DNA of 64,000 nt, taken from Dasania sp. GY-MA-18. GTDB lineage: Bacteria > Pseudomonadota > Gammaproteobacteria > Pseudomonadales > Dasaniaceae. The DNA is taken from the NCBI RefSeq assembly GCF_024734385.1, contig NZ_JANHAP010000012.1:62001-126000 (forward strand). Reading direction: 5' to 3'. The notes below the pieces were generated by a model. It saw nothing but the letters and a program-made list of their open reading frames with translations, was not told where the DNA came from and made no database searches. How positions within the stretch are numbered: the stretch's first letter is position 1; every line of letters begins with the position of its first letter. The translations under genes were made by a program, and so were the position numbers. Positions 28,596 to 38,592 of this stretch are shown one piece after another.

Positions 28596-31274
28596 TTATA
28601 TTTGCGCTTGTTCGTCTAGTTCTTTGCAGATGGCGCGTTGAATTTTTTCTGCCAATTCGTTATCGGTAATGGGCTTGTGCTGGTAGTCAGTAATAAAAAA
28701 TACATCTTCTACTTTTTCACCTAGGGTGGTGATTTTGGCGTTTTGCAGCATGACATCATGCTCCATAAAAATTTTACCCACGCGGGCTAATAAGCCTGGT
28801 CTATCGGGGGTGATGATTTCTAGCACGCTGAAGTCTAAATCTTCATCGTTGTGAAAGCGGGTGCGGGTGGGTATAGAGAATAGTCGCATTTGCCGCGGGG
28901 TGCGCTTGGAAATCTTGGCTAAATAATGTTGCGGGTTTTGTATTTTTTCCTGCAGCAGTTGTTTAATGGCCGCTAGCCGCTTGGGGTTGTCACCTATGGG
29001 TTTGTTGTCGGCATCCAGCACATAAAAGGTGTCCAATGTGTAGCCATCACCCGAGCTGTAGATGCGGGCGTCCATGATATTGAGGTTGAGTTGCTCCAAG
29101 GCTGCCGCGGTGAGTGCGAATAGCGAGGGCCTATCATGGGTGTGTATAAAAATTTGGGTGGCACCTTCGTTATCTAACTCGCCGCTTTCTTTGGTGAGTA
29201 TCAGCGGTGCATTTTGGTTGAGGCTTTGGGCTATGGCTTCAGTGTGCCAGACTATGTCCTCTACACTTTCGCGTAAAAAATATTCTTCGCCCACTCCCGA
29301 CCACAGACCGTGAATTTTTTCTTCGCTAAAGCCCAGCCCCAGTAATTTTTCCATGGCGCTGGTTTGAGTTTCTTCTATCCACTCATGTTTATCGGCGGGA
29401 TTTTCCAGGCCGCGACGCAAGGCGCCGGTGGTCTCGGTATAGAGCTGGCGCAGCAGTGAGGCGCGCCAGCTATTCCATAGGCTGGGGTTGGTGCCGTTAA
29501 TGTCTGCCACCGTTAGTGCATAGAGATAATCTAGGCGGCGTTGGCTGCCTACCACATTGGCAAAGTCGCGTATCACGTCGGGGCTGGAAATATCTTTGCG
29601 CTGCGCCACCGAGGACATTAGCAGGTGGTGTTGCACCAGCCAGGCCACTAGGTTGGTGTCTTTTTTGCTGAGTTTATGGCGCTGCGCAAAACGGGTGACA
29701 TCAGCCACTCCTAGCTCTGAGTGATCGCCGCCACGGCCCTTGGCTATATCGTGATACAGCCCGGCTATATACAGCAGCTCTACCTGCTCCATGCGTTGTA
29801 CTATGCGCGCGGCCACAGGAAAGCGTTTTTGAAACTTGGGGTAGTGAAAGCGGCGCAGGTTTTTAACCACTTCCATGGTGTGGGCATCCACGGAGTAGAT
29901 GTGAAATAAGTCGTGCTGCATTTGCCCTATGATGGCTTTAAATTCGGGCAGGTACATTTCCAACACGCCAAAGCGCAACATGCGTCGTAATTGCAGGGCG
30001 ACCTTTTCTTTGCAGCGCAGCAGCGCCATAAAATATTCGGCTATTTGTGGGTCGCTGCGAAAGTCATCATCTATAGTGGCGGCGTATTCGCGTATCAGGC
30101 GTATAGTGGTGGCGCGCAGGCCGTCTATGTTGGGGGATTGCGCAATTAATAAAAACACTTCCATTAAGGCGGCAGGGGTTTGCGCAAATACTTGGTTGTG
30201 GGTGACTTCTATATGGCCGTTGCGCACCCGAAAGCGCGGGTTGATATCGATGATGGTTTCGTCTTCGCTGGCGCGTAGTATGGTTTCATCAAAATATTGT
30301 ATTAGCAGGTCGTTGAGCTGGCCCAAGGTGATAGCCCAGCGGTAATACTGCTGCATAAAGCCTTCTACCGCCAGCCGTATGTCGTCGTCTTCAAAGCCAA
30401 ACATTTTGGCTAGAGTGCGCTGGTGGTCAAACAGCAGCCGGTCTTCGGCGCGGCCGGTGACCATATGCAAGGCATAGCGCACCCGCCATAAAAAATCTAA
30501 ACCCTGGTTGAGAGAGTTAAGTTCAGGCTTTAATAAAAAGCCGCGCTCTACTAGGTCATCCATGGCTTGGGCGTTGAAATGGCGCTTGGCTATCCAGCCT
30601 ATCATTTGTACGTCGCGCAGGCCGCCGGGGGAGCTTTTTACATTGGGCTCTAAGTTGTATTCGCTGTTGCCGTGCTTGGAGTGGCGCTTGATCTGCTCGC
30701 GCCACTTGGCGCGAAAAAAGGCGTGGCTGGGCCAGCTGTGTTGCTCGGTATTGCTAACGGCTTTGGCCAGCATTGCTGGTGGACCGGCCAGGGTTCTGGA
30801 TTCCAGCAGGCTGGTGGCTATGGTGATATCCTGCTCGGCCTGCTCAAAACACTCCTGCAGGCTGCGTACGCTGTGACCTATGTTGAGCTTCATATCCCAC
30901 AGCAGGGTGACAAATTCACCTATGGCTTGCTGGCAATCCTGTTCGGCTTGCTCGTTGATTAAGATCAGTAGGTCTATGTCAGAGTGCGGGTGCAGCTCAC
31001 CGCGGCCATAGCCGCCTACGGCGTTAAGGCTAATGGAGTCAGGCCAGTCGAATAATTGCCAGGCGCATTGCAGTAGTTGGTCTATATAGTGGGCGCGGCC
31101 CCAGATTAGCTGGCGTATATCGCTGCCTTGTTGAAACTGCTGGTGAAAATAGTCGGTGACTCTAGCTATGCTGTCTTTGAAGAGTGGCAGTGGCTGGCGC
31201 GCGCTTTTGACCGCGCACAGAAAGTGCTCGCGATCAAAAATATCCGATGGAATCGCTAGTGGCAGTTTGTTCAT
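28596..31274 (-). CDS. glnD: PII uridylyltransferase/uridylyl-removing enzyme GlnD
   Basis: The 892-residue nitrogen sensor adds UMP to PII when glutamine is low and removes it when glutamine is high. Domain order: nucleotidyltransferase (about 60-190, GGYGRGELHPHSDID), a central helical part, an HD hydrolase domain (LYHDIAKGRGGDHSELG, about 510), and two ACT domains at the C-terminus (about 700-785 and 810-890) that bind glutamine. All catalytic motifs look intact. It begins 3 bases after map ends, so the two are probably cotranscribed. Confidence 0.96.
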   Translation of the reverse strand: MNKLPLAIPSDIFDREHFLCAVKSARQPLPLFKDSIARVTDYFHQQFQQGSDIRQLIWGRAHYIDQLLQCAWQLFDWPDSISLNAVGGYGRGELHPHSDIDLLILINEQAEQDCQQAIGEFVTLLWDMKLNIGHSVRSLQECFEQAEQDITIATSLLESRTLAGPPAMLAKAVSNTEQHSWPSHAFFRAKWREQIKRHSKHGNSEYNLEPNVKSSPGGLRDVQMIGWIAKRHFNAQAMDDLVERGFLLKPELNSLNQGLDFLWRVRYALHMVTGRAEDRLLFDHQRTLAKMFGFEDDDIRLAVEGFMQQYYRWAITLGQLNDLLIQYFDETILRASEDETIIDINPRFRVRNGHIEVTHNQVFAQTPAALMEVFLLIAQSPNIDGLRATTIRLIREYAATIDDDFRSDPQIAEYFMALLRCKEKVALQLRRMLRFGVLEMYLPEFKAIIGQMQHDLFHIYSVDAHTMEVVKNLRRFHYPKFQKRFPVAARIVQRMEQVELLYIAGLYHDIAKGRGGDHSELGVADVTRFAQRHKLSKKDTNLVAWLVQHHLLMSSVAQRKDISSPDVIRDFANVVGSQRRLDYLYALTVADINGTNPSLWNSWRASLLRQLYTETTGALRRGLENPADKHEWIEETQTSAMEKLLGLGFSEEKIHGLWSGVGEEYFLRESVEDIVWHTEAIAQSLNQNAPLILTKESGELDNEGATQIFIHTHDRPSLFALTAAALEQLNLNIMDARIYSSGDGYTLDTFYVLDADNKPIGDNPKRLAAIKQLLQEKIQNPQHYLAKISKRTPRQMRLFSIPTRTRFHNDEDLDFSVLEIITPDRPGLLARVGKIFMEHDVMLQNAKITTLGEKVEDVFFITDYQHKPITDNELAEKIQRAICKELDEQAQI

Positions 31275-31277
31275 GGC

Positions 31278-32060
31278 CTAGGCTAGGTAAAAGGGCTCGT
31301 CCGGTCTGGCGGTAAGCACCTCTACGCCATCGCGGGTCACTGCCAGCGTGTGTTCCCACTGGGCCGAGGGGCGGCCGTCTTTGGTGGTCACGGTCCAACC
31401 GTCTTTTTTGTTGAGTTTTACATGGCGTTTACCGGCGTTGAGCATGGGCTCTATGGTAAAGGTCATGCCCTCTTTAATGACCATGCCTTCGCCCTTGTTG
31501 CCGTAGTGTACGACCTGCGGGTCCTCGTGAAACACCTTGCCTATGCCGTGGCCGCAGTATTCGCGCACTATAGAGTAGTAGTTGGCTTCAGCGTGCTTTT
31601 GGATGATGTGGCCTATGTCGCCCAGGGTACAGCCGGGTTTGACTATCTCTATGGCTTTATACAGGCACTCTTGGGTGATGTTCACCAAGCGCTCGTTGTG
31701 GGGCTTAGGCTTGCCTACATGAAACATTTTGCTGGTGTCGCCGTGGTATTGATCTTTAATCACGGTGATATCTATATTGATAATATCGCCATCACGCAGG
31801 GTTTTCTTCTCGTGGGGTATGCCGTGGCACACCACTTCATTAATCGAGGTGCAGATAGATTTGGGAAAGCCGTGGTAGTTTAGCGGTGCCGGTATGGCCT
31901 TTTGTTCGTTGACGATATAGTCGTGGCAGATTTGATCCAGTTCGCCGGTGGTCACACCGGGCACCACGTGGGGGGCGATCATATCCAGCACCTGGGCGGC
32001 GAGGCGGCCAGCTACACGCATTTTGGCAATTTCATCGGCGGTTTTTATCGTAACGCTCAT
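31278..32060 (-). CDS. map: Methionine aminopeptidase, type I
   Basis: The enzyme removes the initiator methionine from new proteins; it is metal-dependent. The frame is open to 32147, but the ATG at 32060 gives 260 residues and aligns with E. coli Map (264) from the start (MSVTIKTADEIAKMR). Metal ligands are visible in the blocks DIINIDITV, YCGHGIGKVFHEDP and FTIEPM. It is divergent from rpsB, as in many gammaproteobacteria, with a 370-base gap holding the rpsB promoter and leader. Confidence 0.95.
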   Translation of the reverse strand: MSVTIKTADEIAKMRVAGRLAAQVLDMIAPHVVPGVTTGELDQICHDYIVNEQKAIPAPLNYHGFPKSICTSINEVVCHGIPHEKKTLRDGDIINIDITVIKDQYHGDTSKMFHVGKPKPHNERLVNITQECLYKAIEIVKPGCTLGDIGHIIQKHAEANYYSIVREYCGHGIGKVFHEDPQVVHYGNKGEGMVIKEGMTFTIEPMLNAGKRHVKLNKKDGWTVTTKDGRPSAQWEHTLAVTRDGVEVLTARPDEPFYLA

Positions 32061-32430
32061 ATAACTATCTGTTTTGTAATGGGTTTGTGTGTTTTTTAGG
32101 CGTCGGCTGGTGGGTCCTAGCCGCTGCGCCGGGCTATTGTAAACCATGGCTTGTAGGCTTGGCTAAATTATATGGCGCTGCTGGCAGGCGGATGTTGTTT
32201 TTATTGCTAAAAATAGCCGTTTTTCTTCCAGTTGCGGGGCTGTTGTGGTATAAAGCGCGCACTCAAATGGCCGGGTTATTTTGATCGGGTGAATTTGAGC
32301 AATAAATCCGCACATATACCGTCACATTGTTCTGGGTGCTCTGTAGGCTCTACCTATCTAATAAGTAGAACTGAAGGGGTTGAATAATGGGGTATATGGA
32401 GGCCTAACCCTAACTTATTAAAGGTATATT
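32061..32430 (+). promoter_or_regulatory. map-rpsB divergent gap: rpsB promoter and leader RNA
   Basis: This 370-base gap has no supported gene. An extended -10 element (TGGTATAAA, 32246-32254) predicts an rpsB transcript starting near 32261, with a leader of about 170 bases. Within it CATATACC (32313-32320) can pair exactly with GGTATATG (32391-32398) or, over seven bases, with GGTATAT (32423-32429), which overlaps the AAGG ribosome binding site just before the rpsB ATG. A small TCTAC/GTAGA hairpin lies between. In E. coli protein S2 represses rpsB-tsf through this leader; similar control is inferred here. Confidence 0.55.
32246..32254 (+). promoter_or_regulatory. Extended -10 promoter element for rpsB-tsf
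   Basis: TGGTATAAA matches the extended -10 form (TGnTATAAT) in all but the last base. A good -35 is not seen, which is common with extended -10 promoters. The predicted start is about 170 bases before the rpsB ATG. Confidence 0.45.
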
Positions 32431-33183
32431 ATGACTACTCAAGTAAGCATGCGCGAAATGCTGCAAGCTGGTGTGCACTTTGGCCACCAAACTCGTTACT
32501 GGAACCCTAAAATGTCTGAGTACATTTTTGGTGCCCGCAATAAAATTCATATCATTAACCTGGAGCAAACTGTTCCTGCGTTTAATGAAGCTTTGGCGTT
32601 TATTCAGCGTCTAGCTAACAGCCGCAACAAAATTCTTTTTGTTGGTACTAAGCGCGCTGCTAGCAAAATCATCAAAGAACAAGCTGAGCGTGCTAGCCAG
32701 CCATACGTTAGCCACCGCTGGTTAGGTGGTATGTTGACTAACTACAAAACTATCCGTGGTTCTATCAAGCGTTACCGCGATTTAGAAGCGCAAGCAAAAG
32801 ACGGTACTTTTGATGCGTTGACTAAGAAAGAAGCGCTAATGCGTACTCGCGATATGGAAAAGCTAGAGCGTTCTATAGGCGGTATTAAAGATATGGGTGG
32901 TTTACCTGACGCCTTATTCGTAATCGACGTAGATCACGAGCGTATCGCTATTCAAGAAGCTAACAACCTAGGCATACCTGTTATCGGTATCGTTGATACT
33001 AACAGCAACCCCGATGGTGTTGATTATGTTATCCCTGGTAACGACGATGCTATCCGCGCTATCAAGCTATACACCACGGCTATGGCTGATGCGGTAATTG
33101 CTGGTCGTGCTGCTGACGGTGCTGTTTCTAAGAAGAACGAATTCGTAGAAGAAGCTGCTGAAGAGAAGCCTGCTGCTGAATAA
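32431..33183 (+). CDS. rpsB: 30S ribosomal protein S2
   Basis: The 250-residue S2 protein binds the 30S subunit head-body junction and helps hold S1. The N-terminus [24 protein letters not shown] and the later [28 protein letters not shown] are standard S2 blocks. Full length; ends with a run of acidic residues. It is the first gene of rpsB-tsf, with a partial terminator between the two. Codon use is of the highly expressed type. Confidence 0.98.
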   Translation: MTTQVSMREMLQAGVHFGHQTRYWNPKMSEYIFGARNKIHIINLEQTVPAFNEALAFIQRLANSRNKILFVGTKRAASKIIKEQAERASQPYVSHRWLGGMLTNYKTIRGSIKRYRDLEAQAKDGTFDALTKKEALMRTRDMEKLERSIGGIKDMGGLPDALFVIDVDHERIAIQEANNLGIPVIGIVDTNSNPDGVDYVIPGNDDAIRAIKLYTTAMADAVIAGRAADGAVSKKNEFVEEAAEEKPAAE

Positions 33184-33201
33184 GTAGCGTTTCCCAGCAA
33201 G

Positions 33202-33226
33202 AAAAGGGGGCTAGGCCCCCTTTTTT
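33202..33226 (+). terminator. Intrinsic terminator between rpsB and tsf
   Basis: AAAAGGGGGC and GCCCCCTTTT make a strong stem with a TAG loop, ending in six T residues, 20 bases past the rpsB stop. In E. coli a similar site lets part of the transcription continue into tsf. Confidence 0.9.
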
Positions 33227-33290
33227 GAAACTTAAGTTTGAATATATCGGTAATTAACTCGCGTTGGTTATCGCATTGGAGGATATCTCA

Positions 33291-34157
33291 ATGGCTGCAA
33301 TTTCTGCTGCAATGGTTAAAGAACTGCGTGAGCGTACTCAGCTCGGCATGATGGAATGTAAAAAAGCCCTACAAGAAGCTGATGGTGACATCGAAAAAGC
33401 GATTGAAGAGCTACGTAAAAACAGCGGCATGAAGGCTGCTAAAAAAGCTGGTCGTACTGCCGCTGAAGGTGTTGTGGTTGCGCGTGTTGCCGAAGATGGC
33501 AGCTACGGTGTATTGGTTGAAGTTAACTCTGAAACTGATTTCGCTGCTCGCGATGCCAGCTTCTTAGAATTTGTTAACAAGGTGGCCGATAAGGCTTTTG
33601 CTGATAAGCAAACCGATGTTGAAGCTATCATGGCTGGCGAAATGACTGAGGCTCGTGAAGCCTTGGTACAAAAAATCGGTGAGAACATCGGTTTGCGTCG
33701 CATCGAGCTAGTTGAAGCCAGCAATGGCGTTGTGGGCAGCTACACCCACTCAAACAACAAGATTTCGGTATTGGTTTCTCTGCAAGGTGGCGAAACTGAA
33801 TTGGCTAAAGATGTGGCCATGCACGTTGCTGCTGTTAATCCGCAGGTGACTAAGCCAGAAGATATGGATCAAGCTGCTGTTGATGCTGAAAAAGCTATTA
33901 TCAAGGCACAGCCAGACATGGCTGGTAAGCCAGAAGCTATAGTCGAGAAGATGATGACTGGCCGTATCCAAAAGTTCTTGAAAGAGAACAGCTTGGTTGA
34001 GCAGGCTTTCGTTAAAAACCCAGAGTTAACTGTGGGCCAATTGGTGAAAGATGCTGGCGCAGAAGTACAATCATTCACACGCTTTGAAGTGGGTGAGGGT
34101 ATTGAAGTTGAAGAAGTAGACTTCGCTGCAGAAGTTGCTGCTCAGTTAAAAGGTTAA
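33291..34157 (+). CDS. tsf: Elongation factor Ts
   Basis: The 288-residue exchange factor recycles EF-Tu by releasing GDP. The frame is open from 33264, but the ATG at 33291 has a GGAGGA site and begins the family sequence ([29 protein letters not shown]). The N-terminal UBA-like domain (1-55) and the core with [10 protein letters not shown] near residue 80 are present. It follows rpsB as usual and ends in a strong terminator. Confidence 0.98.
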   Translation: MAAISAAMVKELRERTQLGMMECKKALQEADGDIEKAIEELRKNSGMKAAKKAGRTAAEGVVVARVAEDGSYGVLVEVNSETDFAARDASFLEFVNKVADKAFADKQTDVEAIMAGEMTEAREALVQKIGENIGLRRIELVEASNGVVGSYTHSNNKISVLVSLQGGETELAKDVAMHVAAVNPQVTKPEDMDQAAVDAEKAIIKAQPDMAGKPEAIVEKMMTGRIQKFLKENSLVEQAFVKNPELTVGQLVKDAGAEVQSFTRFEVGEGIEVEEVDFAAEVAAQLKG

Positions 34158-34170
34158 TTTTAATTGAGTC

Positions 34171-34197
34171 AAAACGGGGCCTTTTGGCCCCGTTTTA
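34171..34197 (+). terminator. Intrinsic terminator after tsf
   Basis: AAAACGGGGCC and GGCCCCGTTTT form an 11-bp stem with a TTTT loop, 13 bases after the tsf stop. The stem's own T-end supplies a four-T tract. Confidence 0.85.
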
Positions 34198-34333
34198 GTA
34201 TTAGAGTTGCTCAATTCCACGCAGGGTGGAATCGTGTTAGATTGAGCCTTTTGAATGCCGCAACCGGTGGGTATTTAAGAGCTTTAATCTAACGCTAGTT
34301 ATCAATGATCATAATTGTGTAGAGGGTTTATCA

Positions 34334-35071
34334 ATGCCAGTAAAAGCCAGCGATAGAAAGTTTAAGCGTATTTTATTGAAGCTGAGTGGTGAAGCCCTAA
34401 TGGGGGCCGAGGGCTTTGGTATAGACCCCAAGGTGCTAGACCGCATGGCCCTAGAAGTTGGCCAGCTGGTAGGCATAGGTGTGCAAGTGGGTTTGGTGAT
34501 AGGTGGTGGCAATCTATTTCGCGGGGCTTCTTTACAGAAGGCTGGCCTAGATAGGGTCACCGGTGATCACATGGGCATGTTGGCCACAGTAATGAACGGC
34601 CTGGCTATGCGCGATGCTTTGGAGCGCTGCAATATAGTTTCTAGAGTGATGTCAGCTATACCCATGAGTGGGGTGGTGGACCACTACGACAGACGCAAAG
34701 CCATGCGCGCCTTGCAGCGCGGTGAGGTGGTAATTTTTTCCGCGGGTACTGGCAATCCCTTCTTTACTACCGACTCTGCCGCATGCTTGCGCGGTATAGA
34801 GGTAGATGCCGAGTTAGTGTTAAAGGCTACCAAAGTTGATGGTGTGTACAGCGCAGACCCTGCTATAGATCCCACAGCCACTAAGTACGACCGCTTAAGT
34901 TATGATGAAGTGCTAAACAAAAAATTAGGGGTGATGGATTTAACCGCTATTTGTTTATGTCGCGACCACAATATGCCGCTGCGCGTTTTTGAAATGGAAA
35001 AGGCCGGCGCCCTGCTTAATATTGTGGTGGGTGGCGATGAAGGTACTTTAATAGAAGAAATTGCTGAATAA
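34334..35071 (+). CDS. pyrH: Uridylate kinase PyrH
   Basis: The 245-residue amino-acid-kinase-fold enzyme makes UDP from UMP and is essential for nucleotide supply. Seen: KLSGEALMG at the nucleotide loop, [21 protein letters not shown] and the [11 protein letters not shown] region. Length matches E. coli (241). It is followed by frr, uppS and cdsA on the same strand, a conserved run in gammaproteobacteria. Confidence 0.97.
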   Translation: MPVKASDRKFKRILLKLSGEALMGAEGFGIDPKVLDRMALEVGQLVGIGVQVGLVIGGGNLFRGASLQKAGLDRVTGDHMGMLATVMNGLAMRDALERCNIVSRVMSAIPMSGVVDHYDRRKAMRALQRGEVVIFSAGTGNPFFTTDSAACLRGIEVDAELVLKATKVDGVYSADPAIDPTATKYDRLSYDEVLNKKLGVMDLTAICLCRDHNMPLRVFEMEKAGALLNIVVGGDEGTLIEEIAE

Positions 35072-35117
35072 GCTGTTAAGTAAAAGAAAGCAAAAAATAG
35101 TTTTAGGAGATTGAATC

Positions 35118-35675
35118 GTGATTGAAGAATTAAAACAAGATGCCGAAGAGCGCATGCAAAAAACCATCAGCGCTTTGGGTGTTAGTTTAAATAAAATTCG
35201 CACAGGCCGAGCTCACCCCAGCATACTGGATGGTATACGCGTGGATTACTATGGTTCTGAAACCCCGCTTAGCCAAGTTGCTGCAATTAATGTTGAAGAT
35301 GGTCGTACCTTGTCGGTAGTGCCCTGGGAAAAGCCCATGGTGCCGGAAGTAGAAAAAGCCATTATGAAATCCGACTTGGGTTTAAACCCTTCTACTGCCG
35401 GTTCAGTAATACGCATACCCATGCCTATGCTGACGGAAGAAACGCGTAAGGGTTACACCAAGCAAGCTCGCGCCGAAGCCGAGCACTCGAAAGTGTCTAT
35501 ACGCAATATACGCCGCGATATACTCAGCGATATTAAAGACTTACAAAAAGAGAAAGAAATTTCTGAAGATGATGAGCGTCGCGCGCAAGATGATATTCAG
35601 AAAATCACTGATAAGTACGTGGCCGAGGTGGATAAGGCCTTAGCGATCAAAGAAAAAGACTTAATGGAAATATAA
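35118..35675 (+). CDS. frr: Ribosome recycling factor
   Basis: The 185-residue factor splits ribosomes with EF-G after termination. Starts with GTG at 35118, supported by AGGAGA 7 bases upstream. The conserved [15 protein letters not shown] helix and the triple-helix C-terminal half ([19 protein letters not shown]) are present and length is exact for the family. It lies 46 bases after pyrH and 7 bases before uppS. Confidence 0.98.
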   Translation: MIEELKQDAEERMQKTISALGVSLNKIRTGRAHPSILDGIRVDYYGSETPLSQVAAINVEDGRTLSVVPWEKPMVPEVEKAIMKSDLGLNPSTAGSVIRIPMPMLTEETRKGYTKQARAEAEHSKVSIRNIRRDILSDIKDLQKEKEISEDDERRAQDDIQKITDKYVAEVDKALAIKEKDLMEI

Positions 35676-35682
35676 GTACATT

Positions 35683-36465
35683 ATGCCGGAATCAAGTGAT
35701 AGCGACTCTGGTGTTGCCATTGAGGTAACTGGGAAGGCGAGTGATTTTGCAGTAATACCGCAGCACATCGCCTTTATCATGGATGGTAATAGCCGCTGGG
35801 CCAAGCTGCGCGGCAAGTCCACCACCGCGGGGCATACCGCTGGGGTGGAGTCGGTGCGGCAGGTGCTGCAGTTGGCCATGGGTTACGGCATTAAAGTGGT
35901 AACCCTGTTTGCCTTTAGCAGTGAAAATTGGCAGCGTCCCGCCCTAGAGGTAAAAGCGCTGATGCGCTTATTTGCCACTTACTTAAAAAAAGAAATGAAA
36001 CGCTTGCATGCCGATGGCGTACAAATGCGTTTTATAGGCAATCGCGATAATTTTAGCGACGCTTTGCGTAAGCAAATGGCTGAGGCCGAAGCGCTTACCG
36101 CCAATAATGATAAAGCGATATTGGTACTGGCGGTGGATTATGGCGGCCAGTGGGATATTGCCAATGCGGCTAAAATTTTAGCAGGGCAGGTGCAGCGCGG
36201 TGAGTTGGCGTTGGATCAGGTCGATGCTCAGCATATGGCTAAGCATATGGCCTTGGCTGATTTGCCCGCTCCCGATCTCTGTGTACGCACTGCCGATGAA
36301 CATCGCATTAGCAATTTTTTACTGTGGCAACTGGCCTATGCAGAATTGTTTTTTTCAAAAGCTTTATGGCCGGATTTTTCCGAGCCCGACCTGCGTGAGG
36401 CACTGACCGCCTATGCGCAACGTGATAGACGCTTTGGCGCTCGTAAAGACGCCGACAGCAAATAA
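35683..36465 (+). CDS. uppS: Undecaprenyl diphosphate synthase
   Basis: The cis-prenyltransferase builds C55 undecaprenyl diphosphate, the lipid carrier for peptidoglycan and O-antigen. The 260-residue protein has a short N-terminal extension, then the catalytic Asp in IMDGNSRWAK; usually NGRW, here a Ser replaces the Gly. It also has FAFSSENWQRP and the later RTADEHRISNFLLWQLAYAE block. It sits in an frr-uppS-cdsA-dxr run. Its product is recycled later in the window by PopT. Confidence 0.96.
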   Translation: MPESSDSDSGVAIEVTGKASDFAVIPQHIAFIMDGNSRWAKLRGKSTTAGHTAGVESVRQVLQLAMGYGIKVVTLFAFSSENWQRPALEVKALMRLFATYLKKEMKRLHADGVQMRFIGNRDNFSDALRKQMAEAEALTANNDKAILVLAVDYGGQWDIANAAKILAGQVQRGELALDQVDAQHMAKHMALADLPAPDLCVRTADEHRISNFLLWQLAYAELFFSKALWPDFSEPDLREALTAYAQRDRRFGARKDADSK

Positions 36466-36490
36466 CTAGAATAAACAAAAGAGGGCTGTC

Positions 36491-37324
36491 GTGCTTAAAC
36501 AGCGAATAATTACAGCATTGGTATTAGTCTGCGTAATGGGCAGTGCCATAGTTTTTCTTTCCCCTTTATATTTTGCCGCGCTGATGACGGCGGTTATTCT
36601 TGCGGCCAGCTGGGAGTGGTCGGCACTGGCAGGCTTAGCTGGCAGCCTAAACCGCGCAATTTACAGTGCTTGCAGCTTGTTGTTAATGGCCTTGGTGGCC
36701 TGGTATTGCCAGCTACTCAGCGAACAGCTGGCTTGGCCGCGAGTGCGCGATGTGCTGGGCTTGGGCTGTCTGTGGTGGGCGGTAGCGCTGTTATGGGTTA
36801 AAAGCTACCCCTATAGCGGCAAGCTTTGGGGCGCCGTACCGGCCCGCTTGCTGATGGGGTTTTTAGTGTTAATCCCTGCCTGGTTGGCGTTTATCTCGCT
36901 GCGTTTTAATGCCCATGGTACTGCCTATATTTTTGTATTGCTGGCCTTGGTGGCTAGTGCCGATACCGGCGCCTATTTTAGTGGCAAGGCTTGGGGCAAA
37001 TCCAAGTTGGCGGTGGCGGTGAGCCCGGGTAAGTCTTGGGCGGGTTTTTGGGGCGGCTTAGTGGCAACCAGCAGCTTAGCCTTGCTGCTGTGGTTGTACT
37101 ACGGCAGTGCAGCCATGCGCTTAGAGCAGGTATTAGTGGTGGCGGTGTTAACCGGCTTGGCCTCGGTATTGGGCGATTTATTAGAGAGCATGGTCAAGCG
37201 CCATCAAGGTGTTAAAGACAGCGGCACGCTATTGCCCGGCCACGGTGGCATTATGGATAGATTGGATAGTTTAACGGCAGCAGCGCCGGTGTTTGCGCTG
37301 TGCATTATATTGGTGGGTTGGTAA
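36491..37324 (+). CDS. cdsA: Phosphatidate cytidylyltransferase CdsA
   Basis: This integral inner-membrane enzyme makes CDP-diacylglycerol, the start of all phospholipids. The 277-residue protein has about eight membrane segments and the C-terminal signature SVLGDLLESMVKRHQGVKDSG..LPGHGGIMDRLDS. It begins with GTG (36491) with GAGGG 5 bases upstream. It is part of the frr-uppS-cdsA-dxr chain; 3 bases separate it from dxr. Confidence 0.96.
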   Translation: MLKQRIITALVLVCVMGSAIVFLSPLYFAALMTAVILAASWEWSALAGLAGSLNRAIYSACSLLLMALVAWYCQLLSEQLAWPRVRDVLGLGCLWWAVALLWVKSYPYSGKLWGAVPARLLMGFLVLIPAWLAFISLRFNAHGTAYIFVLLALVASADTGAYFSGKAWGKSKLAVAVSPGKSWAGFWGGLVATSSLALLLWLYYGSAAMRLEQVLVVAVLTGLASVLGDLLESMVKRHQGVKDSGTLLPGHGGIMDRLDSLTAAAPVFALCIILVGW

Positions 37325-37327
37325 TAG

Positions 37328-38548
37328 GTGGATAAGGCTGTCGCAATAGAAAATATCACCGTTTTAGGGGCCACCGGCTCTATAGGTATTAGCACGCTGG
37401 ATGTTTGCGCCAGGCACCCACAGCGCTATCGCTTGTTTGCCCTTACGGCCAATAGCAGTGTGGCTGAATTGGCCGAGCAAGTTATTGCCCATAAGCCGCG
37501 CTATGCGGTGATGCGCGAGCCGCAGGCGGCAGAGCAGTTGGCGGCCCTGTTACAGCAACAGGGTATTGATGATACCCAAGTGCTTAGCGGTGACGAGGGC
37601 TTAAACGCGGTTGCCAGCCATGCCGAGGTCGATACTGTTATGGCGGCCATAGTGGGTGCAGCGGGTTTAGCGCCCACCATGGCGGCGGTAGAGAGCGGCA
37701 AAAAAGTGTTGTTGGCCAATAAAGAGGCGCTGGTGATGGCTGGCGGCCTGTTTATGGAGGCGGTGAAAAAAAGTGGCTCGGTGCTACTGCCCATAGATAG
37801 CGAGCATAATGCTATTTTTCAGTGCATGCCCGCCCAATACCAAGAGGAAGGCGGTAGCCACCAGCTAGCCAGCAGCGGCATACGTAAAATTCTGCTTACT
37901 GGCTCAGGCGGGCCGTTTCGGCAGACCCCTTTAGAGCAGCTGGCGGCGATGACCCCCGATCAGGCCTGTGCCCACCCCAATTGGTCTATGGGGCGTAAGA
38001 TCTCGGTCGATTCCGCTACCATGATGAATAAGGGTTTAGAGTTTATTGAGGCCTGCTGGCTGTTTAATGCCCAGCCTGAAGATATAGAGATAGTGGTACA
38101 CCCGCAGAGCATTATTCACTCTATGGTGGAATATGTGGATGGCTCGGTGCTGGCGCAGTTGGGTAACCCCGATATGCGCACCCCTATAGCGCATGCTATG
38201 GCCTGGCCTGAGCGTATAGAGTCTGGGGTGGCCAGTTTGGATATTATCGCCACCGCCACACTGGATTTTGAGGCCCCCGACTATCAGCGTTTCCCCTGCC
38301 TAGGTTTGGCGGCGCAGGCGGTTAAAACCGGCAAGACTGCAATGGTGGCGTTGAATGCCGCCAATGAGGTGGCGGTAGAGGCTTTTCTCAATCAACAGAT
38401 ACGCTTTACTGATATCCCTGTTATTATCGAGTCCGTGTTGGCGGCTGTTGAGCTGGTTGAACCCTCGACTTTAGCCGTTGTCCAATTGGCCGATCAGCAG
38501 GCCCGGGACTTAGCCCTGCAGCAGGTTGCTAACCGCGCCTGCGCCTAA
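37328..38548 (+). CDS. dxr: 1-deoxy-D-xylulose 5-phosphate reductoisomerase
   Basis: The 406-residue enzyme converts DXP to MEP with NADPH and Mn/Mg, the committed step of the non-mevalonate isoprenoid pathway. Seen: [13 protein letters not shown] at the NADPH loop, [21 protein letters not shown] and [21 protein letters not shown] with the metal and substrate residues. It starts with GTG at 37328. Together with ispD and ispF about 20 kb further on, it feeds uppS. Confidence 0.97.
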   Translation: MDKAVAIENITVLGATGSIGISTLDVCARHPQRYRLFALTANSSVAELAEQVIAHKPRYAVMREPQAAEQLAALLQQQGIDDTQVLSGDEGLNAVASHAEVDTVMAAIVGAAGLAPTMAAVESGKKVLLANKEALVMAGGLFMEAVKKSGSVLLPIDSEHNAIFQCMPAQYQEEGGSHQLASSGIRKILLTGSGGPFRQTPLEQLAAMTPDQACAHPNWSMGRKISVDSATMMNKGLEFIEACWLFNAQPEDIEIVVHPQSIIHSMVEYVDGSVLAQLGNPDMRTPIAHAMAWPERIESGVASLDIIATATLDFEAPDYQRFPCLGLAAQAVKTGKTAMVALNAANEVAVEAFLNQQIRFTDIPVIIESVLAAVELVEPSTLAVVQLADQQARDLALQQVANRACA

Positions 38549-38592
38549 TCATTGACTGAAGTTGCCATAATAAAAGGTTGTTGTCTCACTCC

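Noticed and set aside
29929-30345. Open frames antisense to glnD (also 30508-30876)
   Set aside because: They mirror glnD codons and have no ribosome binding site or motif.
31350-31883. 177-codon open frame antisense to map
   Set aside because: It is entirely inside a highly conserved gene, with a composition rich in Val, Phe, Ala and Gly and no family signature.
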